From: Phoenix dactylifera
Lineage: Eukaryota; Streptophyta; Magnoliopsida; Arecales; Arecaceae
Assembly (NCBI RefSeq): GCF_009389715.1
Contig: NC_052405.1
Coordinates: 8,163,194-8,227,193, forward strand
DNA: 64,000 bases
Reading direction: 5' to 3'
The notes under the pieces: model-generated
What the model saw: the letters and a program-made list of their open reading frames with translations, nothing else
What the model was told of the DNA's origin: nothing
The model's database searches: none
In this document: positions 23,846-37,613 of the stretch, piece after piece
Numbering within the stretch: the first letter of the stretch is position 1
Layout: every line of letters begins with the position of its first letter
Made by a program: the position numbers and the translations under genes

Positions 23846-26800
23846 CTATAGTCTTCTTGGAGAGTCAAAAGATGACGGTGCTTTCATCTGGGTGATGTCT
23901 GGCCAAGGATCTGTGAAGTTATTGCTTGTTCTCACTGGGTAAAGCGCATAGTTGATTGGACTATAGTTGATTGCTCCAGCAGAAAAGGCTGGATGAGGAG
24001 GAGAAGGTAAGCAACTTCTATTACACTGTTTGAATTGCCGTAATGGACTCGAACAGGGTGAAACGGGCAAAGACATATTCATTCTCAAGCTGACTGGATC
24101 ACTGCAAAATAACGGATTTGTGTTAAGTCCAAGAAGAAGCAAGCATGTGATTTATCAATAAGGGATTGAGATATCATGCCTTGGATTTCTGTATCCTGAA
24201 GGAAGTGCTGAGGGAAATTCAGTTACATGTCTCATTCCGTGCAGAGGAGAAATGCTTCTCTTGGTGGAAAACTCTGTGGTGATCTGCATGTGATTCACAA
24301 GCAATTGTAAGTGAAATGGCGGTATGACAAAAAATCAAGTGGACTGATAAATTAGACATTGAAATCAGATAGATCAGCTGCATAAATCATTTTTCTCCAC
24401 AGGAATTTCTATCTAAAATCTAAGTTGGATGAAATATATCCATCTTTGAACAAAAGACAATATTTGTAAGTCAAATGTTTATTTCAACACCTTGGTGGAA
24501 AATTTTGATTCTTTTGAGTTCGAAGAGAGGTAGATAAATGAGAGATAAGAACAAGGAAGTGACACTTCAGAAAGGAACACCCTTAACCCTTTCTCCAGTA
24601 AATCTATTAACAAGTCATTAGCTAAAAGAACATGTGTAAAACTAATTCCCTCTTACATTGCCACATCTAATCATACAAAGCAATGCACCAATTCCTCTAA
24701 TTCTTTCTCCACAAAATTGCATTGATGTGGACACCAGATGCATATTACGAAAAGACTCCTGCGAGCAAATTTGTAAGAGAAGTTACTTTATTTCACAAAT
24801 TATAGGTTGGCCTTTGCAAACAAACCTAACTAATTAGAAACCATTATTTTAGAAAGCAACCATGGTATGCGGGTGGTCAAAGACCACATAGCACATATGC
24901 ATAATGCGGGGCTGCAAATGCATTGGCTGATTTGTATTTTAAATATTTAAATAAATAAAATATATTGAATACAATAATAATATCAATATTTTTATCAATA
25001 ACAGCAGCATAATATCATTTAGCTATTAGTTTTTAGTACCTAATAGTTAATTCTTAGTAGTAATAATGATAAAATAATTAATGTACCGACATTATTAATG
25101 CACGTGTATCTGGCCTATTTGAAACCCATATTCAACCCAACCATTAGCATGGACTTGCTTGTACACATTGCCCTGCATAAGAGTGGCCAAATATGTGGTC
25201 CCACGTATGCTTAGGCTGCATATAAAGTCATACTATGCTAATTGTGCTGTATATGTGTCAAAGTGCCAACAAGACTCTACTTTCAGTCCATTTATGGCCT
25301 CACGCACCACATTTTAAAACAGTGCAGCAAATGTTCCATTTATTTAGGAGAGTTGTGAATCAGATTCCATGTCGTTCATTATAATTCAGGGTAAAACACC
25401 CTTCCAACCAAGCTTTTATCTGTTTTTTTCTTTTTTTTGCCCATCATCACTCTTCACCCCTTCATTTTCAGAGACACAATGATCCGTGACGCCCTCCATA
25501 GTGCACAAGGACCATAAACATCCCTAATTTTATTTAAGCACAAAATGTAAAAGAGGGAAAAGGTATCTAGAAAAGCAAATTGCTTCATAAGGCAAGTCAA
25601 ACACCTAGGTATCCCTCCCGGCCTCCGTAAGAACGGGAGATCCCTAAATCAATTGATCTTGCATCCAGTGATGTGCGAAGTTATCGTGCTCTTATAATTA
25701 TGTTAATTTTATATTTTTATGCATCACTTTCTATATGGGAGCAAATATATATACTGATTGAGATTCTTCTATGTATTGGTTCTCAATAGCTCCAAAGTGT
25801 TGCATTGTAAATATTTTTTGGCAGAAGTGGAGAACCAACTAAGACTATGAATCTATGATTTGACTGAATAACAGAAGATAGTTCGTAAACAGAGTAGGAA
25901 AAGCATATAAATAGCCTGTATATAATTAGAGGCCATGAAAAAAAAATATCATATAATTCTTTATTCTAATTCAAGACATAAGTCCATAGGTTTTGAAAAC
26001 TATACCTTAGTATGGTTTCCATCAGAAGAAGAAGGCAACAAGTCCCTGATCATGTTGAACCTTGCAACTTTCATTGTTGGTTGATCTCGAACAAAAGGGT
26101 GATCCATCAGTTGGACTGCTGTAGGACGAGCTGATGGGTCACGCTGCAAGCATCGCCTTAGAAAACTTTTCGCATCCGAAGAAAGGTGCTCTGGGATTTC
26201 CGGTATATCTTTGCTATTCCCAATTTTAAATATTGCAGCTACCTGTCAAGTGCAACATAATTTTAATTTACAGGAAAACAACAAATATTAAAAGAACGTT
26301 ACAGAAGCAGTTTGATTATAGCCCTAATATCCGTGTCAAATGAGAATATTTTGTCAGAAGGAAAAAGAGGGAATGAAATAAATAGCTCACCCCTTCATAC
26401 TGGCTCCAAGGAGGTTTTGAAGTTGCCATCTCAAGAATTGTACATCCAAGGCTCCATATATCCACTGAAAGGTTGTATCCTTTGCCATTCATGATAATCT
26501 GCATAATATTTAAGATTTGTAACATCAAACAGTGCGTGGTAATCCAGGCATGAAAAAAGGAAGAATCAAATCTAGTAAATATCATCCGAAATAACTAACC
26601 TCGGGAGCCATCCAATAAGGACTTCCTTTAAAAGAACGTATTGAAGTGTAGGATGACATCTGTTTCAAGACAAATAAGCAAACAGAAATCAGAAACCAAC
26701 TCTTGTATATATGTAATTTAAAGATATCTAGCACAGATTACATAAGAGGACAAAGAGGATTATTTGCATGTACAGGAATCAGAAAATAGCTTAGACTCTG

Positions 26801-29800
26801 ATGATTGGACTTCAGGATCTAAGTTCAAATTTTTTCGCCCTGGCGTATTATATTTTCAAACTCTAGTTTTGCATCATTTCTGTGAAAATAGGCCTTATAT
26901 AAATGACCTCTATTTGGTGCATGAACCGTTCAATGGGCATGTCCTTCCTTGGATCTGCCTATCAGAATGTTCTAATTTTGAATCAGCATAGAACATGGTT
27001 TTTTTGCTAGATGGAATATCCAATGACATGAACATCAAGCATCGAGGTTATTTTTGGAAAGTTCTTTTTCCCCCTCTACTAAAAATTTCATATTTAATCT
27101 TGAAATTACCGCTATTTGGAAGTCCATTGCCATCTTTGTCACCACTGACATTCATCAAGACATGCTCACTTTATTTCGACAAAAAGAGTAGTTTTCCAGT
27201 TGGCCATGTACCATCGCACTCCATTGGGCATTAATGTAATTTTGATGAAAAGACATGAGGTACTTGATGCATAAAAGTGAACCTTTGTGCTCTGCCTCTC
27301 CCTTCTTTCTTTCTCCTACTCTTTGAGATATCATATTATGCTATCACTAAAAGTTCATCTCAAATCTGATTCTTGACACTCAGAAGTCAGACCTTTTACT
27401 TTGTTTCCTTCCCTTTCTGTACTCCACTTCTATTTGAATCAGCATTTCCTCCAGTGAGCACTTGGTTTGACAAATCTGTCGCCTGGTCAAAACTATGGGT
27501 GATAATGGATCATGAAGAGGAAATCAGGTTGCCTGATTTCTTGCAATAAGTGGCAAGAAAATTGAGTCGTGAAAATCAACTTTCATATGAACGAAGAAAA
27601 TCAAAGCCCATTAGGAAATTCAAAAGTTTTTAACCCTCACTTAAATCTCAAACATTTTTAATTTGGGCCTCTTTTGCATCATTCAGAATTGCCTTTTTAA
27701 TTGCCTGTCCTGGACTTCCTTTTGGATCATTTGATGAAACTTCTTCAAGTCTGCTAAGTTCTATCAGATGAACTGGACATCAACAAATCAGCTTCTAGAA
27801 ACAACAAGTTCTGTAAGGCCAACTATCCCACCATATCCATGGTAGTACACTTGTGCATACATGCCTCTTAACAAGATGAAACATAGATGTGATAATGGCC
27901 TAGTATTCAAACACACCTAACAATGTATCAAATAAGACAATGACCTTGTGATTATTACTCTTGCGCCTTTGATTCAATGAAATATCTCAATATCTTTCTA
28001 TCCTTCTCATGTTATCCTTTTTAACATGTAGTCACTCTCTTTTAACATCATTTTGTCCCATTTCGTGCAGCCGGTCACCATCTTTTATTACCATGGTATA
28101 TAGTAGAGCAAGCATCAGGGCTCAATGGTTCTCTGCACACAAGCCGTTCTCCCACAATTAGACTAACACCATCTTCAAGGAGTCAGAACACAAACTAATC
28201 ACCATTATGGCATTCAAATGCCTCTAGAAATGCTATGACAATCACTTTGCAACACGAGGAGGAATAAATCTCTGAAATCATATAAGTATTTACTTTAGAT
28301 AGCCTTCCTCCTAAGAATGCAAATTTTTACCAGCCCACCGTAGATCTATTTTGCCAAAAATCCCTAACAAGTGCCTTTTACATGTCCTACCTAAATTAAC
28401 AACTTCCTTCCTGATAGCACTGGTCTAGCAGTCTCAACCTTGTACTGAACTGGTTAATGGGGCTTCTCATCTTTACACTAAAAGATAAAGTTCCTTCGCA
28501 TCAGTTTAATTGAATTCCAAAAGCTTGATTACTTGACATATAAAACTTTATCGATACTGCTGGCCAACAAAACAAAGATCATAGACATTATGTTTGGATT
28601 TCAGAAAACCACTTGGGAATTACTCTTCCAGGGGAGAAAAATTCTGCTCATCCACCATCAATTTTATTTTCAAAGGCATCATAATTCGGTTCCCGGTTCT
28701 CATTACTGTCCTGTCATATGCATTTTGACCAAATTGTGATCATGAATATCCACGACTGCAATAGAACTCCTAGAAAATTTATCCTACAAAAGAAACCATA
28801 AAGAGTACAAATAAAATTAAGCTCCAGAAGCTGATATCATCCTCCACATAAAGAATAAGGTATTCTCAGCAGATAGAAGTAACTTTTTTGGCCAACCTGC
28901 TTGTGAATCAGAGATACGAAATATATTAAAAGTTCTCTTACAAATGAAAAGGATTCCGATGGCAATAACAAGCTAGTGTAAGATAAAGTAAGATTGATGC
29001 TTCCGATGAACAAAGAACCCAAAAAACTCAAATGAGGTCTTTTAATAGAGGCAGAAATTTTCTGAGAAAAATGGGGGCATAAAATAATACAAACAATTGC
29101 TCCATGATGCACTTGATGACCTAAATGTTACATTTATAAATTATTTCGCTATCGGAAATATATTTCAAGTTTATCCAAGTTTACTAGCAATTCATAAGTT
29201 TCCTAAGTCAAGAAGCTTACATGTTTGGCCATGCCAAAATCAGCAAGCTTGATTTCACCATTAGGATCTACAAGTATGTTTGCCCCTTTAATGTCCCTGC
29301 CAAGTAAACCATCAACTTTCAGTAATCACCGCAGTAACCATCTATGAAATATATCCTCTGCAAGAATACATACACACACACACACATATATATAACTGAA
29401 AATACTTATCAGCCAAGTACCTATGAACAGTATTCCTCCCATGTAAATAAGCAAGCCCAGAAAGAATCTGTCCAGCATAACTACGAATGACTGGTTCTCT
29501 AAACGGACCATACTCCTGAAGCAACTTATGAATAGAACCACCAGAGACATACTCAAGATAAACTGAAAGTGTGTCTTCAGCCTGTATTAAAAGAAAAAAA
29601 AATATTTCAACTCAATTCAAGTTATTTTCACATGGTTATTAACAAATTATACTATTTAGAGAGAGAAATTTTCAGAATAACTTTCGGCAAGAAGTTGAAA
29701 TGCTAGACAACGCACTCAACTAGGTCAAGATAAGTTTTTACTATTCCCGGCTCCTTCCTCCACTTTGGTGAATGTTCAACTATGTAAGATATGCACAAGG

Positions 29801-32800
29801 TCAGATACATGCACCGCTGCTTTTAAGCAAATGAATTACAGAATACATTGAGATGGATCTGTGGTAATACAAAAAAGGATACAACAAGAAATGAGGTCAT
29901 ATGTAGAAAAGTTGAAGTAGCACCAATTGAGGACAAACTAAAAGAAATACAACTAGATGATTTGGACATGTAAAATATAGGCTAAGGGATGCTCCAATAC
30001 AAAGGAGTGATTTGATATGTGTAGAAAGAAAAAGGGGTAAAAGTAGACCGAAAATCACATAGGATAAAGTAGTAAGGAAAGCTTTGATATCGCTGCATAT
30101 TTCGGAAAATGTGCCCCTAAATGGAGTGGAATGGAGAAAAAGGATTCATGTAGACAGACCCAATTAGTTTGGAATAAAGGCTTCGCTGAGTTGAGTTGAG
30201 CTGAATTCGAAACAGAAGGGAATTACATTTTTGGACCTATTCATCCTTGCTCTCATCCTAAATTTTTTTATCATCTTTAAGACTAAAATTACCCTGACAA
30301 TATGTGTTAGCAGATGCCATCCCCGTAACTATGATTAAAAAATTATGGCTCAATTATTTTTCAGGTTGGCTTTAGGTCATTTGTTTTTGTTTTCTTTTTC
30401 AACTTTAGAACTTTTATTTTTCCATTACTTTTGGCTTATTGCTGCACAACCCAACTTGATGGACTTCACTAGCATTCAATTCTCTATCTACCTTGTGAGG
30501 GAAAATATTTTATGCATAAAGTGCTGCATAGAGTACCACCGAGAAAAAGATAATATGAATAAACAAATAAATATAAATCACTGTCTTTACTCTAGAAAAA
30601 TTAGTCAATGGATTCAAATTTACCAGTTCACTGCCATAGTACCGCACAATGTTGGGATGTGAGAGCTGACTAAGCAAAGTTATTTCCTGAATTCATGAGA
30701 ATAAAAGTCACCTTTAATCTTATGATTTGATAAATTTTGTCATGTGAATCATAAATTCATATTGCCTTATGACACAACAAAGTCTAAAGTAATTCAGAAA
30801 TGGGAATATACATGTTCTCTGATAAATTGAACAAGATTAGAAGATTGCCTGGCTTAGTTGCTTGAGGCATTCTTTTGAATTTGAGTCATCAGAAATAACT
30901 TTGACCTCCTTAATTGCACACATCTGCCCACTCTCACTGTAGAATATGCATCACGAGCATCAGCTTTAAGTTTCATAGTCTGAGATAAAATCCTAGATCT
31001 CAAATGCACAGATTGAACAAGAATAAAGAGATACTTTATAACTTCAGCAGAACAAAACAAATAATATATCTGGAGTTTAACTCTTTGAATGTTTGATACT
31101 TTGAAATTTTTTTTAAAAAAAAGAGAAACTTTATGAAGGCTTTTAGGTTCATTTCAGAATATTCCTTTAGTATAATTTAATGCATCCAAGAAATTTTTCT
31201 CCAGCTCTCAAAAATATGCATCTTTTTCGAAATGCTGCATCTTAATAGAGGGGAAAAGAGGCCAGGTACCGATTAAATCCAAGATAGACATGGCCAAATG
31301 TTCCCCTGCCCAATAACTTTCCCCTCTTCCACTGTGACTGAAGAGAACGTGTAGAAGAACAGCTGGGAGAACTTGGAGGAAGGGGTAAGGGATGAGGTGG
31401 GCTCCTCAGATCATCCTGTTTATAAGTTGGCGACCCTGGGCATAAGCTGAACTCTCTGGGATGTCGAGGGGATGTAGGAAACAGATGGCCTCTTGAGCCA
31501 GGTGGAGAGCTAGGTGCTCTTGTATGGAAGACAGTCTCTGTGGGAGTTCGGAAATGAGTGTAAGCATTTACATTAGAAGAACCATCAGAACCATGCATTT
31601 GAAACTCTTTTCTTGGTGAAACAGGGAGTTCAGCACATCTAGGATGCTCCAAAACTGGACTGCAAGAGAAGAGCTGCCTGTCTTCAGAACCATGATTATG
31701 CCTCTGTGAATCAGTTGTTACGTTTCTGCACCTCGGCACGTTGATTGGGTCCGGGAATCTAGTCGTTCCAACAAAGAGATAAAACAATTAAGATAAAATC
31801 AAATACACTTGCATCTGAAATGAAATGATGAAATATTTGTAGCTTTCACAAAGCATGTTCAGAGTATCCAACAGATCTCACACTTAAACAATTCCAAAGA
31901 GAAATAAGTCTAAGAATCTCATTAAACAAACCATCGAACAAGTTATGATGCCAAACTACCTGACAACTTTCTCAACATAACATACAGCCAGATCGGTATG
32001 GAAACCATGGTGACCAGACACTGAGAAATATCTAAACATACCAAATCCTAAAAGACTGTTACATAAATGAACAAGAGAACTAAATAAAGAGATCAAATGC
32101 GACAATAATGAGATCCCTACCCCTCACCCTTCATTACTTCAATGAACTAGCAGCAAACGGAGAAACTTAAGGGGAAAAAAAAGCTTATGTTAGAACATTA
32201 AAAACTTATATTTAGAAAACTTATATTAGAACATTAGACCAGATGACAAGCTCTTCGACAATTTTTGAAGAAACCATTTCCATCACTAGCCACAGAAACT
32301 ATAATAAAACCCAAGCATCCCGAACTTCACCCCTGATCAATAATCCTCAGAAAAAGAATGTAATAATTTGGATCTCATTAGCAACCCTCAAATTAAAAAC
32401 ATCACCTCGCCCCCCAATCCGAAACACACAATTCCAGCAAATCAATCAAATATCCGATCAAAATCCAAACTTTAGAGACAAATAGGTCACAAAACGAAAT
32501 CCCCAACAATTTTCGATGCAGGATCGCCGAAACGAACACAGACTCAACCTAATCGCAGGAAACCCATAAACCGAACATCAAGAAAGACCGGAATAACAAC
32601 AAGAACCCAATAAAAGAAACGAAACTCCACCTACCTATAGAACCCCAGATCCGCCGCGGTCTCCTCCGAAGACCCCGAGGAGCTGGCACTGGACACCGAC
32701 GCCGAGGCCGACCCCGTTCCCACCCCATGGTCGTGGGGCAACGTTGGCAACGGGGAAGACTTAGACGACGGGAGGGGAAGTGGATGCCCATAGGCAAGCC

Positions 32801-33044
32801 CAACCGCCGGCCCTCCACCGCAGGCACCACCGACAGGCGACGGATCTCTGCTCCTCCTTGAGAGAAGAACCTCATCGAAACTATTAGCCTTCTCCTTCTT
32901 GCTTCCCCTCTGAACCCCCTCCTCCTCCACCACCACCTCTGCCGCCGCCTCGTCCTTCTTCCTTGGACTCGAAGTAGACTTCGATTTCGATTTCGATTTC
33001 GATTTCGATTTCGATTTCGTAAACCCCTTCCACCAAGCCGGCAT
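23846..33044 (-). CDS. MAPKKK3: MAP kinase kinase kinase, MAPKKK3/YODA clade, complete (683 aa)
   Basis: Eleven exons: 33044-32635, 31758-31270, 30936-30849, 30686-30624, 29581-29421, 29296-29221, 26659-26600, 26498-26391, 26242-26006, 24283-24180, 24101-23846; 2052 coding bases keep one frame. The N-terminal MPAWW start, Ser/Pro-rich 1-279 region and C-terminal [13 protein letters not shown] segment match Arabidopsis MAPKKK3. The kinase domain (about 280-536) has the glycine loop GRGTFGHV (287-294), catalytic K309, HRDIKGAN (403-410), DFG (423-425), GSPYWMAPE and DIWSLGC. All catalytic residues are present, so it should be active. The clade works above MKK4/5-MPK3/6 in immunity and stomatal/embryo patterning. 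Introns 3 and 10 appear to use GC donors. Residues 10-23 are a (KS)7 run from a hexanucleotide repeat. Confidence 0.95.
29860..30205 (+). mobile_element. 3' end of an RTE-like LINE inside a MAPKKK intron
   Basis: Read on the plus strand with frameshifts and stops, it gives [35 protein letters not shown] and [14 protein letters not shown]. This is the C-terminal end of the common plant LINE polyprotein (E-x-APIxxKxxExRLRWFGH ... GRPKKTWxE ... WRxxIHVADPT). It closes with AGGCTTCGCTGAGTTGAGTTG, the TTGAG-type tail of RTE elements. It lies antisense to the kinase gene in the intron between exons 4 and 5. Confidence 0.75.
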
Positions 33045-33475
33045 CTTTCCGAGAGATCTCGAAGATAACGAAAGATAATCAGGGAGTGAACGAATCAAGA
33101 AGACGAGTCTGGGAGGACAAAAAGGAGAGATTTTTGGGTTTCGAGGAAATAGAAGAGGGGGGAGAGAGAGGCGATGGCTTTAGAGAAGCAGTGGGTGACA
33201 GCTCAGCTGACGGCCGGCGGAGGGAGGTTGGAGGGTGGGAGATAAAAACCGGAGCGTCGGATGATGACGTGGTAGGGGATAGAAAGCATCTCGATGCACG
33301 AAGATGGATCGAAGGTGGAACGGCACCTTCCGCCCGTGCACGCTACACATGGCCCTCGACACAGCCCAAAGTAAACCTATCGCGCGCATGTCACATATTC
33401 ACATGTGCTGTACGTCACATAGAAACCGTCCTCACGGTGGTTGTATCCCATGCTACTTGTGAATATTTATTATTT

Positions 33476-33655
33476 CACCATCGAAATGGTAGCACGGTAA
33501 AACATAGCTTTAATTTTATTGAAATGGTGCAGATTCGAAACACGCGGACGTCGATTAAATATGAACATCGGATGCCTTCCATCTGATTGATCTGGTGAAG
33601 TCGCTATCTGGTCTGCCGGATATTTAGGTGGTGCTGGTGTGACGTACTCACATGG
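33476..33655 (+). repeat. 180-bp dispersed repeat, copy A
   Basis: Matches the reverse complement of 36372-36551 along its whole length (shared blocks include GTCGATTAAATATG, GGATGCC and GTGACGTACTCACA). It lies upstream of the MAPKKK promoter. Family unknown; probably a piece of a larger transposon. The rest of 33045-34959 shows no gene. Confidence 0.75.
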
Positions 33656-34959
33656 AAATAGGCTGCAATACTTGTCGAGCTCTACCACGAGTGTGAAAGA
33701 TATGAGTAAGAAAGGTTCTACCTATATTGAACATTCTTCAATGGAGAAAGGCAGTGGGGTTCTCCTCATACCCTCCCCCTCTTCCCTTTCTCAAAGCAAA
33801 AAAAAAAAAAAAAATACTTCCACCATCTCATATTTTTACTCCATTTTACAAGTTTATTTAGAAATAAGAATGCTATATATATATATATATATAAACATTA
33901 TGCTATGGACAGGATATTCTACCGATGTGTGGACTACAATTTTATAAAATATTTGCATCAGCTACTGTGATCACTCTCAAGATTAGTTTGGTTCGCAGAA
34001 AAATAAAATATTATTTTTGAGAAACTGATTCTCAGCAATATGATGATTGAGAAAATAGTTTTAGCATGTTTGGTTAATCATGAAAAAGCGGTATATTATA
34101 CGATAGCTTATGTTTGGTTGAACATCTAATTTTCTTAAAAAGTTGTATGAAAAATCTATTATACTTTTATTAAAAAAAATTTATCCATGAATTACGATGG
34201 CTTAAAAATAGTTTTTTAAAAAAAAATTCTAATTTTCAATCGGTAAGAAAGTAGCTTTTTCATATTTCTCATAATTTTTTTTATAAATTATATTTTTTAT
34301 AAATATACTATTATATATATATATATTTTAAAAAATTTAACCAAATAAAACATCCATCCACGTCCATCTCTTATTACTTTTCTTCCTTTTCCTGCGAACC
34401 AAACAAATCCTTAAGACATCTTTCAAGAGTTATATAGGAATATCTATGCTGTCGATAGCTCTCACGTCCATCTTGGTATGACGTGAGGTCAAGCGTCATT
34501 CTTCTTTTAGCTTGGAGGTGTGATGGTCTTTGAGAATAGTAGCGACGCCAGGTGGCAACAGCTGTAGAAGTTTCTTCAACCTTGTTGGAACGGTAAGGTA
34601 ATACCGTCCACCAAGCACACCTTTTTGTGTTTTCATTTGTTTGTAACTTTGGATGGTCCGCGTTGAGGTGGAGTTATTACCTTTTAGGAATATGAATGTT
34701 TTCTTCCCTTCATTTATTTTAATGACAAGGATAGATTAATATAAGATTGAGGTTGGGGAAGATTCAACTCTCAAAATTAAAAATAACTGCTACAGTACAA
34801 TTCTTTATCTTATGGCATGATAATGATCTATCTCTTGCCTGTTGTTTTCTATATCTCTATTCCAAAAAATCGATACAAAGTCCAATAGTTTATGTCCAAA
34901 AATTTGTTTCATTCAACTCTTTCAATATGTTTCTTGCCCGGCAAATGCAGAAAATCGGT

Positions 34960-35289
34960 GCGGATCGTACTATTCTTAAAGGCGACTCAACCACAGTGGT
35001 TGAGTAGATTCAGGGACGGAGACGCATTGCTGAGGACCAGCCATTGATCCTTGAGATTCGCAGGTTGATGGAGAAGTGCGACTCCCATCAGGCTTCACAC
35101 GTGTTCAAAAAAGCCAACGGGACGGCCGACTGGGTGGCTTCCTATGCGGCCCACTATTTTGGTGGTTTTGTTTGGATTAGGAGTGGGTCTGTTTCAGGGC
35201 CATTACGTAGTGTTTTGTTTTCTGATTTTGTTGGCCGCATTCACACCATAGTGTGTGAGCCGTTGTTGTACCAAAAAAAATATATATAG
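34960..35289 (+). mobile_element. LINE 3' end (RNase H domain and A-rich tail)
   Basis: The frame reads RTILKGDSTTVVE*IQGR, then after a stop SHVFKKANGTADWVASYAA. These are the GDS motif and C-terminal HVxREANxxADW motif of the plant LINE RNase H. The end TTGTTGGCCGCATTCACACC ... TTGTTGTACCAAAAAAAATA is the same tail seen at 48575-48639. At least one in-frame stop; inactive. Confidence 0.8.
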
Positions 35290-36371
35290 AAAACTGAAAA
35301 ATAAGGGAACCTTCCTTGCTGCATATTACATCCATATGTCAATCTGGTGATGGCAATTCGTCTTATTGCAATGCATCCTATACTCAATTCCTTGATAGGT
35401 CACGTTGGAGTCCCGAGCTTGATATTGATTTTGGAAGATTGATGATTAGGTATATATTTCGGGTGCAAGTTATCACAAATCAAAAATCAATTTTTGATCA
35501 AGCAATATGTGTCTACTCTAAATTCTAAATTTAGGTTAGTTTTTTTTTTTTAATGCACGAGATCCCATTAGAAAGTAGTATTAGGATGGGTGACCTCCTA
35601 AAAAATTCTCTTGTTACACCCCTTTAGTTAAATTTAGGTAAGTGGAGGCATGGTTTAAACTCATGAGCAAGCTAATATTATAGCTTGATCGGTCTGAATG
35701 ACCCTAACATGGAACTCAAGCCCCTTTTATAGGAAAAAAAAGGGGGGGGGGGAATTCAAAAATTAAGCTGCACTCACAAATTGCAACAAGAACATTGCAA
35801 ACTCCCCAGTTTCATTGATCCAGCAAGCTCCATTTTCACTCTCTCATGCGTCCAGAGAGAGCCAGGCTACTAAAAAGTCTTAGAGGATCATGCTTTAATT
35901 TAGTGGCGAGAGCTTAAGGCTGGGTCTGGACCAGGCTACCAAAAAGGCAAAGGACCCTAGAGCTTTTCTGGTGCAGGGAATGTACTGAGGTTCGTGGAAT
36001 CTATCCTCAAACTGTAACCCTTATCATCGTGACAGGTGGCGATCGTCTCGTTGCGTTGTCGTAGAAGGACAGCGTGGCCAAATTTTCCTCCTTTTCTTTG
36101 CTCATGAATGATGCCATCCAAAAAGAGGACAACTTGGCCAGGCACACTTGGTGGCGCTCCATTTGGTGCCACCATCTTGGCCACCCCGGGGCCCACGATG
36201 ACGTCAGCTAGCTCTTTGTCTTTTTTTTTTTTTTTTTTTGGCTTAGAAATAGGGAGGTGAAATTCCGCCTTCATAGCAGTCTCCACTGGCCCCCCTTCCA
36301 CCAGAAAATATTTGATGTGGATAGACGGGATAGCTATGCTTTACTCATACCCTTTCCGACCCATGAGTTGC

Positions 36372-36551
36372 TCCACGTGTGAGTACGTCACCTCGGTGCC
36401 ACCTCAGTACCGACGGATCAGATGGCGATTCCACCAAATAGATCAAGCGGGTGGCATCCAATCTCCATATTTAATCGACGCCCGCGTATTTCGAACCTGG
36501 CTACTTCGGTAGAACCTTAGCCCCGTTCCAACCGTGCTACCATCTTGGTGG
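36372..36551 (-). repeat. 180-bp dispersed repeat, copy B (inverted)
   Basis: Inverted partner of 33476-33655, about 80% identical by eye. The stretch 35290-36371 holds a poly-T run (36219-36239) and an unsupported 114-codon minus frame; nothing else was recognised. Confidence 0.75.
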
Positions 36552-37281
36552 CCAGCTCCTTATTTCGGGGCCCTCTTTAAGTCTTGGGAGCATTTCACGA
36601 TTTGGAACGGTTGATTACTAAATTTGGAGTTGCCAAGTCAGCAATAGACCGATGATTGATCACTAAATTGCCGGGCCAATGATAGATATGCCCGAATAAC
36701 TATATAGGCATGTATCATGTGGCATAAGGAATCTTTTTATGGATGCACGGTTATTGACAACAACACCTCTCAAAGTTAGAATCAAAAAGATGCAATTGGT
36801 GGATGCAGTTTGGCTAGCTATTTCGCACAATTGATAGCCTAATAATTGTGTGTCCATCGTTTCAAGGTCTGCCCAATTATAAAAGATAGAAGGTTCCATC
36901 TCCATTGGCTAATCAACCCCTGGTCCTTTCATACCCAAAGGCCGTTTGTTAACTCGATCATGCGCCAATCTTTTTGGACCTCATAAGATCAAGTTTAGTA
37001 AGTTGAGGATATATGCAAAAACATGCACATGAAGCAACACTCTCCTACCACCCACCAAGGGGGCAGTTCCACATGATGAAACCATTTCTCTCCTTTATGT
37101 AGGTGCAGCTGTCTAACTTAAATGGCTATTCCGTATCGCTTCAAACCGAGTGATTAAATGGCATGAGTCTAGGTTAATTAGCCTTAAAGTAATTCCGATG
37201 GGTTTAGTTTTTTCTTCTTCTGTAAGTAATATAACAATATACCCTACCGAGATTTAAATTTTGAATTATGAATTTCATAGA

Positions 37282-37613
37282 TAGGGTCGACCCGACCCGA
37301 ATTTTAGGATTCGCAGAGCCAGATCGGGTCCTAAATTTGGACCCGTTTTATTTTTCGGATCAGATCAGGTCCACCCAATTTTGACTCGGATCTAACTCGA
37401 CCTATTTTTTTGGATCAGGTTTTTACTATTATATAGTAGAATTTTGCATATAAAAATACATAGACTCGGACTCGATCTAGACCCGACCCGATCCGAATGA
37501 CATGTCGGGTCAAAATTTGGAGGCATGGATCGGATCTGGATCCAAAATTAGGACCTGAATAAGAAACCGGGTCGAATCGAGATCACTCAGGATCCGACCC
37601 ATTTGCAGCCCTA
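37282..37613. mobile_element. hAT-type MITE, second copy, with perfect 8-bp target duplication
   Basis: The interior is rich in GACCCGACCCGA/GGTCGGGT, as in 18812-19232. The right end ATTTGCAGCCCTA equals the right end of that copy, and the left end TAGGGTCGACCC lacks the GCTGCAAAT stretch, so it is slightly deleted. TTCATAGA flanks it exactly on both sides (37274-37281 and 37614-37621). Confidence 0.88.

Noticed and set aside
26316..26585. Separate kinase-like minus frame with DIWSLGC
   Set aside because: It is exon 8 of the MAPKKK read through into its flanking introns.
33086..33586. 166-codon plus-strand frame
   Set aside because: It overlaps the antisense of the MAPKKK leader and promoter and runs into the 180-bp repeat; its composition is not protein-like.
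35957..36301. 114-codon minus-strand frame with a poly-Lys stretch
   Set aside because: The Lys run comes from a poly-T tract, no family is recognised, and it lies in repeat-rich intergenic DNA. An exon cannot be excluded, but nothing supports it.
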